Positions 30,804 to 41,824 of a DNA stretch of 64,000 nucleotides are shown here, one piece after another. Origin of the DNA: Trichobilharzia regenti (Eukaryota > Platyhelminthes > Trematoda > Strigeidida > Schistosomatidae); assembly GCA_944472135.2 (NCBI GenBank), contig OX235262.1:82744903-82808902 (forward strand), written 5' to 3'. Position numbers and translations under genes: made by a program. The notes below the pieces were generated by a model that worked only from the letters and a program-made list of their open reading frames with translations, was not told where the DNA came from and searched no databases. The first letter of the stretch is position 1. Every line of letters begins with the position of its first letter.

Positions 30804-33800
30804 CTAACAGTGAGGATCAGAGGAGTGCCGTATTAGATCTCTAATTTTTAGTTTGTCACATACCCCTTCTAACCCGTTGTTAATGAAATATTTGTTCAGC
30901 AAAGATGAGAAAGTTTTTGGGGTAGGACTGTCTCTAATTTCAGTTGGAAGACGGTTCCAAATGCAACGGTATCTCACAGTGAAAGAGTTTGATCTGTATT
31001 TTGTATGACAGCGGGGAACTTTAAAAGAAGAAGATTTATTTCTCAGGTTATATTTCTTAGGTGAACTGAAAGTAAAGTCATTGTGGGGGAAATATATAAG
31101 CCCTTTGGCAATCCTAAATGTAATTTTTAGGTTGAACTTCAGTCGTCTAACCCATAAGGGTTCCAAGTCGAATAGATTACATCTGTCATAGTAAGAGATG
31201 CAAAGATTATCACCTACTAGACGTTTAGTAAACGCCCTTTGTAGACTTTCTAATTTGCATCTGTCTTTTACGGAGACACTGTCCATGATAGGGGGACAAA
31301 ATTCAAGTAAGGGCCTTACGCACAACTTGTACAGCATTATTTTGGATTCACTGGTCTTAAAGTTTCGGAATAAAAATCCAAAGAGCCTTTTGACCTTTGA
31401 TACTTGTAATTTAACGTATTCAGTCAGGCTAAATTCTGGAGTGTATTTCAGACCCAAGTCTGTTGTAAGCGGCAGACGAGGAATATGTTTGTTGTGTAGG
31501 GAGATGGAAAGTTCAGATGAAATGCTTTTGGAGCATAGCACACCACATTTTTCAACGTTAAACTTCATTTTCCATGTGTTACACCATAATTGGACGCTCT
31601 CAATATCATCTTGAATCCTACTAAATACACATGACACTTCATTTCTGAGTGAGTGATACACTATTTTGATGTCATCGGCGAATAGGAAAGGTCTGCCATG
31701 TTTAATAACGTCGCAAATGTCATTGAAATATAACAGGAATAGCAGTGGACCTAGGACACTACCTTGTATAACTCCACTTGTTATCCGAACGGGGTTGGAT
31801 GTGTGGGAACCTAACCTGACCATTTGCATCCGGTTGCTTAGAAACGAACTGAGCCAGCTTAACAATGAACCCTGTATCCCATAGGACTGGACTTTTGATA
31901 TTAACAGTCGGTGGCTTACAGTGTCAAAGGCTTTACTAAGATCTAAGTATACGATAACTGTGATCATACTGGAATCTTTAAGTTGTGAGATGTGGTCGAA
32001 AAATTGTAAGTGGCATGTCGTACAAGAACGTGACTTCATGAAACCGTGTTGATAAGGAGTGATAAGTTTCTCTTGAGAGAGGAAGTCAAAAATGGCACTT
32101 TTCACGATCTTTTCCAGAACCCTTGAAATAACAGAAGTTAGGTTAATGGGTCTGTAACTCATGACACTTGAACGGGAGCCTGACTTATACCTAGGGGTAA
32201 TGTGCGTGGTTTTCCATGCATCTGGATATGTTCCAGTTGATAGAGAGGTAGAGAACAATTTAAGAAGGAGAATAGGAATGTCTTCACCACCGTATTTTAA
32301 AAAAGTTGAGGGAATCATATCAGGACCTGGGTTGTTTGAACTTTTAAGAGAAGTGATTGCTTTCTTAATATTATCTAAAGAAAAGCTGATAATTTCTAAG
32401 GTTTTTTGTGAACGTACAGGGAATAGAGGTTGTGGCAACGTATTATCATCATAGGTATATGACTGTGAGAAATGGGAGTTTAGAAGCTCACAAATTATTT
32501 TAGAGTCACTAGTGGTTTCGCCATTTTCTAAAATGAATTGTATATCCGTTTTACGGGAGTTTAGCCTTTTGCGATAAAGCCTACAGATTGCAGTGTATTT
32601 AGAGCTATCTTTAAGAGCTGCATGTTCTTGTCTGAGTAGGGCTTTGTCGTTATTTTCTTTCAAAGCTAGATAAATGTTCTGTATATTTAGAAGGCATGAG
32701 AAGTCGTTTTCTCTGTGGTACTGTCGGTACAGCTTTCGCAGCTTAGCCTTTACTTTTATAGGAATGAAATTCTTTATGTTTTCTCTTGGGTTTTCTTTAC
32801 ATTTAGGAACGAGATTATCAAAGCAAATAGATACATTCTGGTAAAAGGCTAGTAGGACAGTGTCTAGGTTGCTATTAGAAAAGAAAAGATCCCAGTCTAA
32901 GCTTCTAATGAAGGAGTTAGATACGTCCCACCTAGCTTTTCCGAAGCACATGAATGTCTTGCGCAGGGTAGAGCGTTTTGATGAGTGAAGCTTGGTATCA
33001 AGGGCGCAGATTACTGTGTTGTGGTCACTACCAGGGAATGGTCGGCTGATGTCTATGGTAGATAAGGCGATGTCTTTCAAGAAAACCAAGTCCAGTATAT
33101 TTTGGTTTCGGGTGGGCCTTAGAATACTTTGTGTCCACCCACATAAATCAACTGCATCTAAGAATTTGCTGTAGCGGGGAGGAGCACTGATGGGCTCCCA
33201 TGAAACTTCTGGCATATTGAAATCACCTCCAATCACTTTATAAGTAAAGTTCAATTTCGAAGTGTAATGGAAGGCTGCAGTTATCTGGCTTAGCAGTTCA
33301 CTGTCGTGGTTGGGTGGGCGATAAATGCAACCTAATAATAGGGTTTGCTGTTTATTTATGTAGAGTGTCACCCATAATGTATCACATATATCCAGGTTGG
33401 GGTCATCATAGTGCACAGCTCTGCAGTCAGATTTAACATAGATAATGCATCCTCCACCCCTCCCAACTGATCTGTTCTTCCTGAAAAATGAGTAACCTTC
33501 GCAGTGAAAGAAATCATCATTTATTTCACTTGTGCACCAAGCTTCAGTGATCATTAGTGCTGTAGGTTGGCTAATCAGTAGTAGGGATTGGACGTACGCC
33601 ATTTTGTTTACAGCTGACCTGGCATTAATAAGGACTATGTTAGGATTAACCGAGTCATATCTTAAGATTTTAGCCATGTCTTGAAGTAGCTGGTGATGAG
33701 ATTCAATCATAGTGTCCTCAGACGACAATGAAATATCTATGTCTGTAGATGCCCTAGGAAAGCTAGAAGTCCAGAGAGGGTCAGTTGTATTTCCGAGTTC

Positions 33801-33935
33801 AAGTAAGTTCGGATGTAAAGAAGATTGGCTATCAGAAGAAAAGGATATAGAGGGTTTTTGACGAAGAAGAGAATTGTCTGAGTCATGTAAAGTGAGCTCT
33901 AGGCAGTAATTAGGCATTGCTGTATGAGCTGTCAT
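30804..33935 (-). CDS. CR1-like LINE ORF2: endonuclease-reverse transcriptase
   Basis: 1043 codons, no stops. Nicks target DNA and copies the element RNA there. N-terminal part (about 90-310) is an APE-type endonuclease: NIVLINARSAVNK, MITEAWC (Glu), GRGGGCIIYVKS, VIGGDFNMPEVSW (Asp/Asn), FPGSDHNTVIC (SDH). RT from about 520: FLKYGGEDIP, YRPINLTSVISRVLEKI, YQHGFMKSRSC, VYLDLSKAFDTVSH, GVIQGSVLGPLLFLLYFND and PFLFADDIKIVY (FADD). The C-terminus has a typical thumb and conserved tail. It starts two bases after ORF1 stops, suggesting reinitiation. CR1 clade by motif style (schistosome SR3/Perere-type elements belong there); clade not tested. Confidence 0.93.
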   Translation of the reverse strand: MTAHTAMPNYCLELTLHDSDNSLLRQKPSISFSSDSQSSLHPNLLELGNTTDPLWTSSFPRASTDIDISLSSEDTMIESHHQLLQDMAKILRYDSVNPNIVLINARSAVNKMAYVQSLLLISQPTALMITEAWCTSEINDDFFHCEGYSFFRKNRSVGRGGGCIIYVKSDCRAVHYDDPNLDICDTLWVTLYINKQQTLLLGCIYRPPNHDSELLSQITAAFHYTSKLNFTYKVIGGDFNMPEVSWEPISAPPRYSKFLDAVDLCGWTQSILRPTRNQNILDLVFLKDIALSTIDISRPFPGSDHNTVICALDTKLHSSKRSTLRKTFMCFGKARWDVSNSFIRSLDWDLFFSNSNLDTVLLAFYQNVSICFDNLVPKCKENPRENIKNFIPIKVKAKLRKLYRQYHRENDFSCLLNIQNIYLALKENNDKALLRQEHAALKDSSKYTAICRLYRKRLNSRKTDIQFILENGETTSDSKIICELLNSHFSQSYTYDDNTLPQPLFPVRSQKTLEIISFSLDNIKKAITSLKSSNNPGPDMIPSTFLKYGGEDIPILLLKLFSTSLSTGTYPDAWKTTHITPRYKSGSRSSVMSYRPINLTSVISRVLEKIVKSAIFDFLSQEKLITPYQHGFMKSRSCTTCHLQFFDHISQLKDSSMITVIVYLDLSKAFDTVSHRLLISKVQSYGIQGSLLSWLSSFLSNRMQMVRLGSHTSNPVRITSGVIQGSVLGPLLFLLYFNDICDVIKHGRPFLFADDIKIVYHSLRNEVSCVFSRIQDDIESVQLWCNTWKMKFNVEKCGVLCSKSISSELSISLHNKHIPRLPLTTDLGLKYTPEFSLTEYVKLQVSKVKRLFGFLFRNFKTSESKIMLYKLCVRPLLEFCPPIMDSVSVKDRCKLESLQRAFTKRLVGDNLCISYYDRCNLFDLEPLWVRRLKFNLKITFRIAKGLIYFPHNDFTFSSPKKYNLRNKSSSFKVPRCHTKYRSNSFTVRYRCIWNRLPTEIRDSPTPKTFSSLLNKYFINNGLEGVCDKLKIRDLIRHSSDPHC

Positions 33936-33937
33936 AT

Positions 33938-35473
33938 CTATATTGGGGGGCGAAACCTGTGGAGAGTGGTGAGCATTTGTAGTATGTTTGAGGTCATGTT
34001 GTGAACCTGAATAAAAAATGGTAATGTCGTTTCAGCGAAATTGCTGATCGTTGGATGGTCAGTCCCGTTGAGTATGGGCATGTAAATAGGTGGAGGTGGC
34101 CTACCAAGCAAGCTAAACTGACTCGAATTTTTGCGATTTACTTCACCACTATTCGACGTCCTATAGTTAGGTGTATCAATCTTTCGGTTTAAAGTGGTGG
34201 GAGGGTTTACTTTTTTGGACAAGTAGCTACGAGGTTCGGGCTGCGTTTTACGGTTTATAACCCTTTCGGCTTTGTGAGTATTTGGTTCTGGAGAGAGGTG
34301 TGTTATCAAACTGTGAGTATCTGAATTAGTGTGTGGCAATAGTCTCTTATTATGCACTGTCTTTGTGGACGAACTGGTAGCCCCACTTTTCAACTTCCTG
34401 GAATTGAGGCTGCTTGGATTGGGGAATACTGGGTGTGATGTACCGCAGTTTGTCACCGGGGTACAGGGATCGTTATCAGAGGAGTCTAGATCCACGGTGG
34501 ATTTCCTTCTTAGTCTGTGGTTATACATCGATCCATTTTTGGATCTTATATTTCCACGGAAGTTCGTTTCCGAATACGATGTGCTTTGTACAGAAAGGTT
34601 CACACCCTTTTGCTCTGCCTCTACGGAATTGTGGGTGCTCAGGGGTGTTGTAGAGGATTTGGGATTCACAGTTTTAGCATCGGTCATATAAGTCATTCTT
34701 TGGATCGGCGTTTTGTCACGAGCTAACTTGATCGTGTGGTAACGCGTATTTTTTAGTAGGGTTTGCCTACTGTAAAAGATGTCAGCATTGGAGGACGAGT
34801 CAAATTTCAACACAAGTGGGCAAGATTTGTTCTTCTGAGACTTTCTTAGTCGATGGCAGCTGCATGGGACGTTATTCATAGAGCATGCATTTAAAAGAGT
34901 GCTTTTGACCTTGTTGATCTGTGCATTATCCGGTATATTATACACAATTATGTTCTTCTCGCGCACTACACGTTGATATACTTCAGTTGCAACGTAGTTT
35001 ATAAGGTTTGCAGTTTGTGGTAACTTTCTAGGTGAAGTACTACTACTGCCAGTTTCACTAGGCAGTGCCAGTTTTGACATCTTAACTTCAAGCCCCCTAA
35101 TTATAGAAAATAGTTCTTCGAATTTATCTTCACAACTAAGTGTAGAACAAAAAACTGGATTAGTGATGGGAGTAAGAATGTTTGCTGTGTGATTCTTATC
35201 GCAAGACGCTTTGCAGGTGTCTACGAGGCCTAGATCATTACATGTAGTATCACTGTGTATACCATCCATGATGTTGTTTACTACGCAAGCAAGTGAGGGG
35301 AGTTTAATGTCCGGACTTGACGTGTCTACCGCAGCAGACGTATATGTAGTTGTTAAATCAACAGATGTAGTGCTCTCACTTCCTGCAGGGCTACTTATTC
35401 TGTTTGGTTTGATTTTTTTACTGGGATGTGAAGCAGACAGTGGAGTTAGACGCTTAGTTTGGACCATTGGCAT
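33938..35473 (-). CDS. CR1-like LINE ORF1 (probable RNA-binding protein)
   Basis: 511 codons, open throughout. LINE ORF1 proteins coat element RNA. The N-terminus is basic and Ser/Thr-rich (SKKIKPNRISSPAGS). The middle, about residues 165-265, reads VVREKNIIVYNIPDNAQINKV, then CSCHRLRKSQKNKSCPLVLKF, the beta-alpha-beta style of an RRM-like fold found in CR1-type ORF1. The rest is low-complexity. A short stretch around residues 115-135 is predicted helical by pattern (FEELFSIIRGLEVKMSKL) and could be a coiled coil. Directly upstream of ORF2. Confidence 0.8.
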   Translation of the reverse strand: MPMVQTKRLTPLSASHPSKKIKPNRISSPAGSESTTSVDLTTTYTSAAVDTSSPDIKLPSLACVVNNIMDGIHSDTTCNDLGLVDTCKASCDKNHTANILTPITNPVFCSTLSCEDKFEELFSIIRGLEVKMSKLALPSETGSSSTSPRKLPQTANLINYVATEVYQRVVREKNIIVYNIPDNAQINKVKSTLLNACSMNNVPCSCHRLRKSQKNKSCPLVLKFDSSSNADIFYSRQTLLKNTRYHTIKLARDKTPIQRMTYMTDAKTVNPKSSTTPLSTHNSVEAEQKGVNLSVQSTSYSETNFRGNIRSKNGSMYNHRLRRKSTVDLDSSDNDPCTPVTNCGTSHPVFPNPSSLNSRKLKSGATSSSTKTVHNKRLLPHTNSDTHSLITHLSPEPNTHKAERVINRKTQPEPRSYLSKKVNPPTTLNRKIDTPNYRTSNSGEVNRKNSSQFSLLGRPPPPIYMPILNGTDHPTISNFAETTLPFFIQVHNMTSNILQMLTTLHRFRPPI

Positions 35474-35844
35474 TTAGTACTAAGTTAAAATTCTTAATTA
35501 TAAGAGAATGAGCAATGTGTCTGTAAGGTCCGTTTTAGAGTGTTGGGGATTTAAACTGTCTAGTTCTGTATGGAATTAACAGTTTAGACGAATAAAAATA
35601 TTGAGATAGAATATTAAGATACCCTATAAAAATACTCTAAATGCGAAGATGCTATAACAGTAGCACTTAGATGGACACTATCTATAACGGATAATTTTAA
35701 CCGTAAAATTTATATTCTATGTAAGAATAGAACTAAATATTTAATACTATCGTCGAGAGACCTATTAAAAAGTCGCCTGTGGACTAAAAAAAGAATTGAG
35801 AAATAACACGCGAAAAAGTAACAAAGCCTTTGAATTGCGCTCCG
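35474..35844 (-). other. Probable 5' UTR of the CR1-like LINE
   Basis: About 370 bp with no frame between ORF1 and the abrupt start of the duplicated BEL-LTR segment at 35845. If 35844/35845 is the LINE's 5' end, the element is full length. The left flank of an undisturbed LTR B is not found on the other side of the LINE. Confidence 0.45.
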
Positions 35845-35977
35845 TGAATCACGATAATACTTCTGATAGTTTTCCGTCCTCCACTGAACAGCGAACGACA
35901 AGACGATGACTGGTGTATTGATGACTCCTGCGAAAGATATGACATTGGGTTTGAGCAAACAACCATGAATTGGTCGT

Positions 35978-36247
35978 TCAATCTTCAACTACAATGATAA
36001 GGTCGTTTTGAGGTTCAATAATGGATCTCGTCCTATTCTTCAATTCTTTAAATTGTCCTTTGTTGGAACATATGTAGTAGTCTGCAGCGAGATATAGGAA
36101 GTTTTCGGAAAGACAGACTATGTAATGCATGTAACTAGGTGATGGAAATGAATTATAACTTTGCCGTTCATCTCTGTGAATTATGAACTCCTGCTCTACC
36201 AATCTGATAGGAATAGGTATTATAGTAGTGTACTTCCTGTCTGACAC
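35978..36247 (-). CDS. Second copy of the unrecognised frame
   Basis: Same 90-codon product as at 21240-21509, without change. Conservation only reflects the recent duplication and says nothing about function. Confidence 0.22.
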   Translation of the reverse strand: MSDRKYTTIIPIPIRLVEQEFIIHRDERQSYNSFPSPSYMHYIVCLSENFLYLAADYYICSNKGQFKELKNRTRSIIEPQNDLIIVVED

Positions 36248-37107
36248 AATTCGAAATCGCCACAGTTCTGGTAATACTGGATAGCCGGGGCGAGACTGCT
36301 CTCACATCCGACAGCTCCAGAAATCACAGCATACTACAACACCGAATAATTGGGAATATAATATCTGTGAGCTGATAGATAACGGAACCCAGCAGTAAAC
36401 GTTCTTTTGAAAAAATATAATCATCAGCTTACCACTTTCCACACTAGCTCACCCCAACAGACATTGCAGTGGAAAGAATGTCCACCAGTTATTCTGCCGA
36501 GGTTTTCTAAAATTATAATACTTCCGCAAAACTATTTCTTCTATTTCCAGTCAGTCTCACGTCCGAAAAATACTGGGATACTTCGTTCATGCTAAATTTC
36601 AGATGAAAAGGCTTTAAAGCAGTCATTTACCCTAAACTGAGTGGCAAATTACCTTTAACTTATTTAAGGATGTCATTACCCCACTCGAGATCATTATGTG
36701 TTCTCATGGAGTGATGATAAATGCCATCGCAATGTATTTTCACATACTGGACGGGTTACCGTGTTCATGGCTGTAGAGGTGTTATAAGCGCCTATTTTCG
36801 CGAAAATGAAGTATATTTAATTGGTCGCAGGCTTCTGTAGTCGAAAAGCGATATTCTCTTGTGTTACTTTCATATTAATATGTAAAAGCGTCTTGATACC
36901 CCAATAAATTATTAAGGAAGACGGCTTACACTTAAAGAAATTGCACTTAGAAGTGATTTTAACTTTTGTTCGGTGGCCTTAAATATTTGATATCTGTGAT
37001 TGGTTTTGATTTTCAGGTTGTAAATTCACTCCAGGCGGTGGTTAATGTCATAAAAGTTACTCCATGAGATTCAAGCTTTTGATAGACAACATACTCACAG
37101 GCATAAG

Positions 37108-37300
37108 TTTTATTTTTTTTTGATTACAGCTTAATGTCACGCCGTATTTTCGGTACGAGTGTGGAATTTTCAACATGTGATATCGGTAGCCCAAATTTTA
37201 CAGGACGAACATTGATATCAGGTGTGCGTCGGCAGGGGATCGAACCTCAAAACATGTGCATGGTCGGCGAGAGTCCTAACCACTGGGCCACCGACACACA
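37108..37300 (-). repeat. tRNA-headed SINE, body type I (duplicate)
   Basis: Copy of 22370-22562 within the duplicated segment. Confidence 0.75.
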
Positions 37301-37354
37301 GATGAGTCGCAAAACACTACCCAGTAAATTTCGGATGTCTTCGTCCAGATGCGG

Positions 37355-37541
37355 GTGCGTCGGTGGTATAGCGGATAGGACGCTCGCCGACCATGCATAT
37401 GGTCCGGGGTTCGACCCTCGGCCGGCGCACTCCTTTACCTCACTGAGCCAGAAATAATGCTGGTAAAGAGGAGAGGTTGGGCATGAGGCTAGCAACCCCA
37501 TCCTGTAAAAATTAAACACTGCTACAGAAACTTCAAGCCAC
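37355..37541 (+). repeat. tRNA-headed SINE, body type II (duplicate)
   Basis: Copy of 22617-22803 within the duplicated segment. Confidence 0.75.
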
Positions 37542-37834
37542 TAGCTTATATAATAATAATAATAATTTATTTTCATATAAACATAAATTTACATGAAAAC
37601 GCATGCCATTTTTACAGGCACGATCAAGGATGATATAATGTCAAATCTTAAATTGTCTACAAGTTAATAATGCTTCAACAGTTTAATATTTGATACATAT
37701 ATATAATTACACTGATTGTCTGAACCAGGCCGTATAGTTATTGAATTGTACAGTTGTCCTCCAGGTTGAGCGGGAAAATCGACTTCCTTTCGTTTTCATC
37801 CCGTGGATGTAGGCATACGATAACCAACCAATAT

Positions 37835-38515
37835 TGAGGTAAGTACAACGTTTACAAGGAATTGGAAGCTGTTTTAGAAAAATTAAAGTGCTGAGGTGAA
37901 ACATTAAAGTGTAATAGATTAAGTGAGTGAAATATACCATTAATAAACACATTTATATAGAAAACAGAATGGGGAAGTAATTAATCCTTAGGCCGACAAC
38001 GTTCATTTGCAATGTATAATGAAACCAATATATTTTATACTATCATGATGTCCACTTTTGGTTTTAATACAATTATTTTCAAGCCAGTTGTTTTTATTTC
38101 ATGTCTTTTTTTCTATTTGGTGCACAACCGTACCCTCCAGAGAATAGGAATAGAATAAGTCGAATCAAATTCATAAAGAGCTATAAAATGTTAGGTTTAA
38201 TGGAATATAATGAGAATCAAGTAAAGACGTTATTAGAAAATAAGTGAGACAAGATATTGTGAAGTGGTATTTAAAGATCTGACAATGGATAGCAAGTTAA
38301 TTTATAAGATGCCCCATAAATCTGTGCAGATCCCACGTGGTCACATCTCAACAATAGGCTGAGCGAATGGTATATATTTAAAGGTAGAAGCATGATCTGT
38401 CAAGGCGTTCACTATTATCTTTTTCAAGATAAAGATCTAAGCCCTCATAAAAATCAGAAATATCTCGAGCCTTTAATTTGTATATTGCTGTTCCTGCAGA
38501 ATGGGGCGATTCACC
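37835..38515. other. Non-coding stretch
   Basis: AT-rich, no frame and no repeat recognised. Ends where the truncated gypsy integrase begins. Confidence 0.4.
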
Positions 38516-38935
38516 TTAGTGACCACCACCATATCTACTGATTTTCAGATGTGTTAGTAAAATCAGTGGAAGCTCCGTTTCCCAGTTACCACCCTTCGAT
38601 ACAAACCGCTCCTTCAGTGTACGGTTGCTTCTCTCCGTTAGGCCATTCGTTTGTGGATGATATGTGGTCGTTCTGATCCTCTTGATGCCCAGCTGTTGCA
38701 AACAGGAAGTAAATTCTTCACTCTTGAAACAGGGATCTTGGTCTGTCAGTATTGTCTTTGGTATTCCGTGGTCTGCAAAAATGTGTCTAACTACAGCGTC
38801 TGTCATGGTCCTTGCACGTTGATCTGGGAATGATACGGCGTCTACCTTTCGTGCCGCGTATTCCGTCATCACCAAGAGGTACTGATTACCATTGGATGTC
38901 TGAGGAAATGGACCTATCAAATCTACGGACCACAA
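38516..38935 (-). pseudogene. Gypsy copy 3 integrase core
   Basis: 139-codon open part of the integrase catalytic core: WSVDLIGPFPQTSNGNQYLLVM (first Asp), TILTDQDPCFKSEEF (second Asp), TTYHPQTNGLTERSNRTL (Glu). The three catalytic residues are present. It stops shortly after; the C-terminal tail and 3' LTR are missing, so the element is truncated here. Confidence 0.85.
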
Positions 38936-38962
38936 GTCACCTATCGCGGTAACTGGAATCGA

Positions 38963-39625
38963 CTAAAGCGCTGGCCGTATGCACCGGTCGCCTTTCATTA
39001 GCTGGCACCGTGGACATCCAAGTACGTATCGTACTACGTCTTCTCTCACACCTGTGCAATACATACTTTGTCTTAGGAGGTCGGTTGTTGTTCTGGCCAC
39101 GCCCTTATGTGCTAGCTGGTGACATGCTTTTATCATGTCGTGGCGCGACGATTGAGGTATGACAGCCAGCCAGCTTCCGTCGTTCTCCCGCCAGGTCAGA
39201 GTCCCGCAGACATTTACTCTTGGTCGATCTCTCTGCCTGAGTAGTGTGGTTAGCTCCTTACTCACTGTAGCTTGATCCACTTCCGTTCCGTTGGTGATCA
39301 CACGTATTACTGTATTCAGCGTATCGTCCAACCTTTGACTGCGTGCAAATTTTAGTGGGTCTTGTTCTACTGCATGCACTCCGTAAGTGACCTCTGACAA
39401 CTCAGACTCGTCTTCTGGTCTCGATAACAAATCTGTCAAGACATCCTCACTTCCAGGAGCGTGTGAGATAGTAAAATCGTACTCCTGAAGACGCAACATC
39501 CACCGTGACAATTTCCCCCGTGGGTCTCTCGCCGTCTTCCTAAACTGTAGCGGCTTATGATCAGTTTCAATGTGGAACCGCCGGCCGAGCAAATAAGGTC
39601 TCCATTTGTCGATTGCCCATACCAC
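38963..39625 (-). pseudogene. Gypsy copy 3 RNase H end and integrase zinc domain
   Basis: 220 codons. FHIETDHKPLQF and LSRWMLRLQEYDFTI belong to RNase H, followed by a spacer and the integrase HHCC module (CHQLAHKGVARTTTDLLRQ, CPRCQLMKG). Separated from the integrase core by a frame break at about 38950. Confidence 0.85.
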
Positions 39626-39672
39626 TGCTAAATATTCTTCCTCTATCGTTGAATACTTTCGCTCTGTGTGTG

Positions 39673-39936
39673 TTAAAATCCGACTGGCATACTCAACGAT
39701 TCCTTCACCCTGTCACTGGCACCTGTGCACATTGTGAACTGTCTTCCAGGTACAGGTAGTTTTAGTGTCATTTGTTGGTGGTCGAGCCGCTGTTTAATTC
39801 TATCGAATATTCTCTGCGATTCCTCTGACCAAACAAAACTCGGCTCGCCTAGTAGCCTGTACAGAGGGGCTGCTATCTCATTGAACTTCTTCACGAAGCG
39901 ACTATAAAACGCTTCTCTACCCAGGAATTGTCTCAA
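39673..39936 (-). pseudogene. Gypsy copy 3 RT connection and RNase H start
   Basis: Encodes REAFYSRFVKKFNEIAAPLYRLL and FVWSEESQRIFDRIKQRL, the RT connection region, then the start of RNase H, degraded around TGASDR where DAS is expected. A frame break precedes it at about 39950. Confidence 0.75.
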
Positions 39937-39966
39937 TTTTCACTTTTAACCCGGGGCTGGCATCGT

Positions 39967-40560
39967 TTATATCGTCAAAATTTTCTCCGGTAGTGGTTCA
40001 ATCTCACCATTTCCCACTTTATGTCCCAACAGAGTAACATTCTTTTTGGCTACCTGGGACTTGGTTTTGTTGACGCGCAGTCCAAACTCTTCGATGTGTC
40101 GCAGCTCGGCTTCCATATGGTTCACACGATCGTTTTCGCCTTGACTGTATATGACGAGATCATCACCATACACCCCCATGTTTTTCAAGTTCTTAAGTAA
40201 TAGCGTCACCAGTCGTCCGAACGTAAGCGGTGCACCTGCTAGTCCAAACGGCATGCGTTTATATCGATATTGCATCTGACTCACGATAAATGCCGTCTTA
40301 TCTCTATCACCTTGTTTTATCGGTATCTGCCAGTATCCTGAGCGAAGATCGAGAACTGAAAACAAATTTTCGCATTCTAGGCGATCTAAAGTTTTTACTA
40401 CTGTTGGCATGACATACGGTCTTAACTCTGTCATACTGTTCAGCTGTCGAAAATCAACACGGAATCTATATTTCCCATTCGCTTTTTTTACTAACAGCAC
40501 TGGAGAGTTGTATTGGCTATCATCTTCTTCAATAATATCATCTTTTAACGTCTCTCGCAC
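39967..40560 (-). pseudogene. Gypsy copy 3 reverse transcriptase
   Basis: 197 codons: SPVLLVKKANGKYRFRVDFRQLN, FSVLDLRSGYWQIPI (first Asp), RMPFGLAGAPLTFGRL and MGVYGDDLVIYS. The active site is YGDD where gypsy elements usually have YLDD or YVDD. Then VTLLGHKVGNGEIEP. An in-frame stop separates it from the protease region on the right (40558-40560). Confidence 0.88.
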
Positions 40561-41475
40561 TTATCGCTCAACCTTGCCTTCCAAATAGCATGGAACTCTT
40601 CGCGTTGTAAATGACGTTACTTTCGGATCACTTAACGGAATTTCATGATTCAGCTTATCACAATAACCGTATGGGTCGCCGTCTCCAGTAAACGGATGAT
40701 AGTATTTATTAGTTAACTCTATCACATTGTGCACGCTGGTCTCATACATGCTGATATGCCCGTATTTCGGGATCACAAAGTTCGCTTGCGTGTCAATTAT
40801 CACACTAACCTCCCGCAGAAGATCTGCCACAAGTATTCTTCGCTGTAATTCGGGTACAGCAATGAAAGGAAACGTCACCTCGCAGCTGCCAGCAACGACT
40901 GTACAGTTCGATCTACCGTAATGCGTAACACATGCCTGTCTACCGTTTGTACTGTCAATGAACATGAATTAACACTCTTACATAAGTTCTTATCTATTAA
41001 CGACTCAGCCGCCCTTGTATCTACTAAACGTACGGCTCCTGATCATTCACTAGCAACTTCAAGTACACAGCCTCTCTCTCAATAGCTCCCACTACATCTA
41101 GTTTTATACGAGAGAAAGAACACGTACTATACCGTCTTAAACTCTTCTTTTTAGCCTTTCTGGGCAGCATCTGCTCCAGTGTCCCGGTTTACCTTATTCA
41201 AAACATCGGTCTTTCTTGTCACTCAACTTTAACGCCGCCACTTCCCGCTCCAACGCTTCAATTCTTTTCTCGTATTCGTTTGGTTTTGGTTGCTCTACAG
41301 TAGCTACAGTTGTGCTCAGCAGCTGTCTGGTCACCTTCGCTGGCTCACTAATATCCACCGGCTGCGCTGCGTTTACCAGTTTTAATCGCTGAGATATGTG
41401 GTCTGGGACACTCTCGATGAGCCGGGAAGACGGTAACTACGCTTCTGATTCTCCATCCAAAGTGGGAAGCAGACG
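40561..41475 (-). pseudogene. Gypsy copy 3 knuckle, protease and pre-RT remnant
   Basis: The open part 40561-40965 covers the protease C-terminal half (REVSVIIDTQANFVIPKYG) and the pre-RT linker (HEIPLSDPKVTSFTTRRVP). To its right, in another frame, RLVDTRAAESLIDKN is the protease active-site region with DTRA in place of DTGA. Further right lies a Glu/Lys-rich coiled segment (EYEKRIEALEREVAALKL) and a broken knuckle with GHWSRCCP. Stops interrupt throughout. Confidence 0.65.
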
Positions 41476-41763
41476 TCAAAATAGATTCGTCAGTTTAACC
41501 GTCAACACTAACTGGTCTCCATCAGGTCCCAGCTTCGTTGAAAGGAACTGCTGCATTGCTAGCTGTCTGTCTATTGCGCTGCCGAACTCTGACACCAGTC
41601 GTTCAACCAATGCCTCCCAAGACGTTGTGCAACCCAACCTGTCTACGCTGTCATTTGCCGTCTTCGCTTGGCCTCTCAACAGCGTCCCCAGAACAGCCAC
41701 CTTCACCGCCTGCACCTTGACACCTACCAGCTCAGCGACTAAGTCACGTAAGAACCTCTGCAT
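41476..41763 (-). pseudogene. Gypsy copy 3 gag fragment
   Basis: 95 codons with WEALVERLVSEFGSAIDRQLAMQQFLSTKLG, a plausible capsid region of a gypsy Gag. It lies directly after the LTR/PBS. Identity rests mainly on position. Confidence 0.5.
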
Positions 41764-41824
41764 GTCTCCTTATTCAAACGCAGTTGGCCATGGGATCTTC
41801 ATTATCCGAATCAGCGACACCGAT

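Larger units (their letters stand above)
35845..37834. repeat. Duplicate of 21107-23074 plus 27698-27719 (without gypsy insertion)
   Basis: About 1.99 kb matching the first copy at a constant offset of 14738 bp. I noticed only two substitutions (near 37606 and 37807). Starts inside LTR B and ends ACCAACCAATAT. It contains the empty target site GTAG at 37809-37812. Being nearly identical it is recent, or an assembly artefact; the copy-specific gypsy argues for two real loci or two alleles. Confidence 0.9.

Noticed and set aside
32161..32454. 97-codon plus-strand frame within the LINE
   Set aside because: Antisense shadow of ORF2; contains no independent motif.
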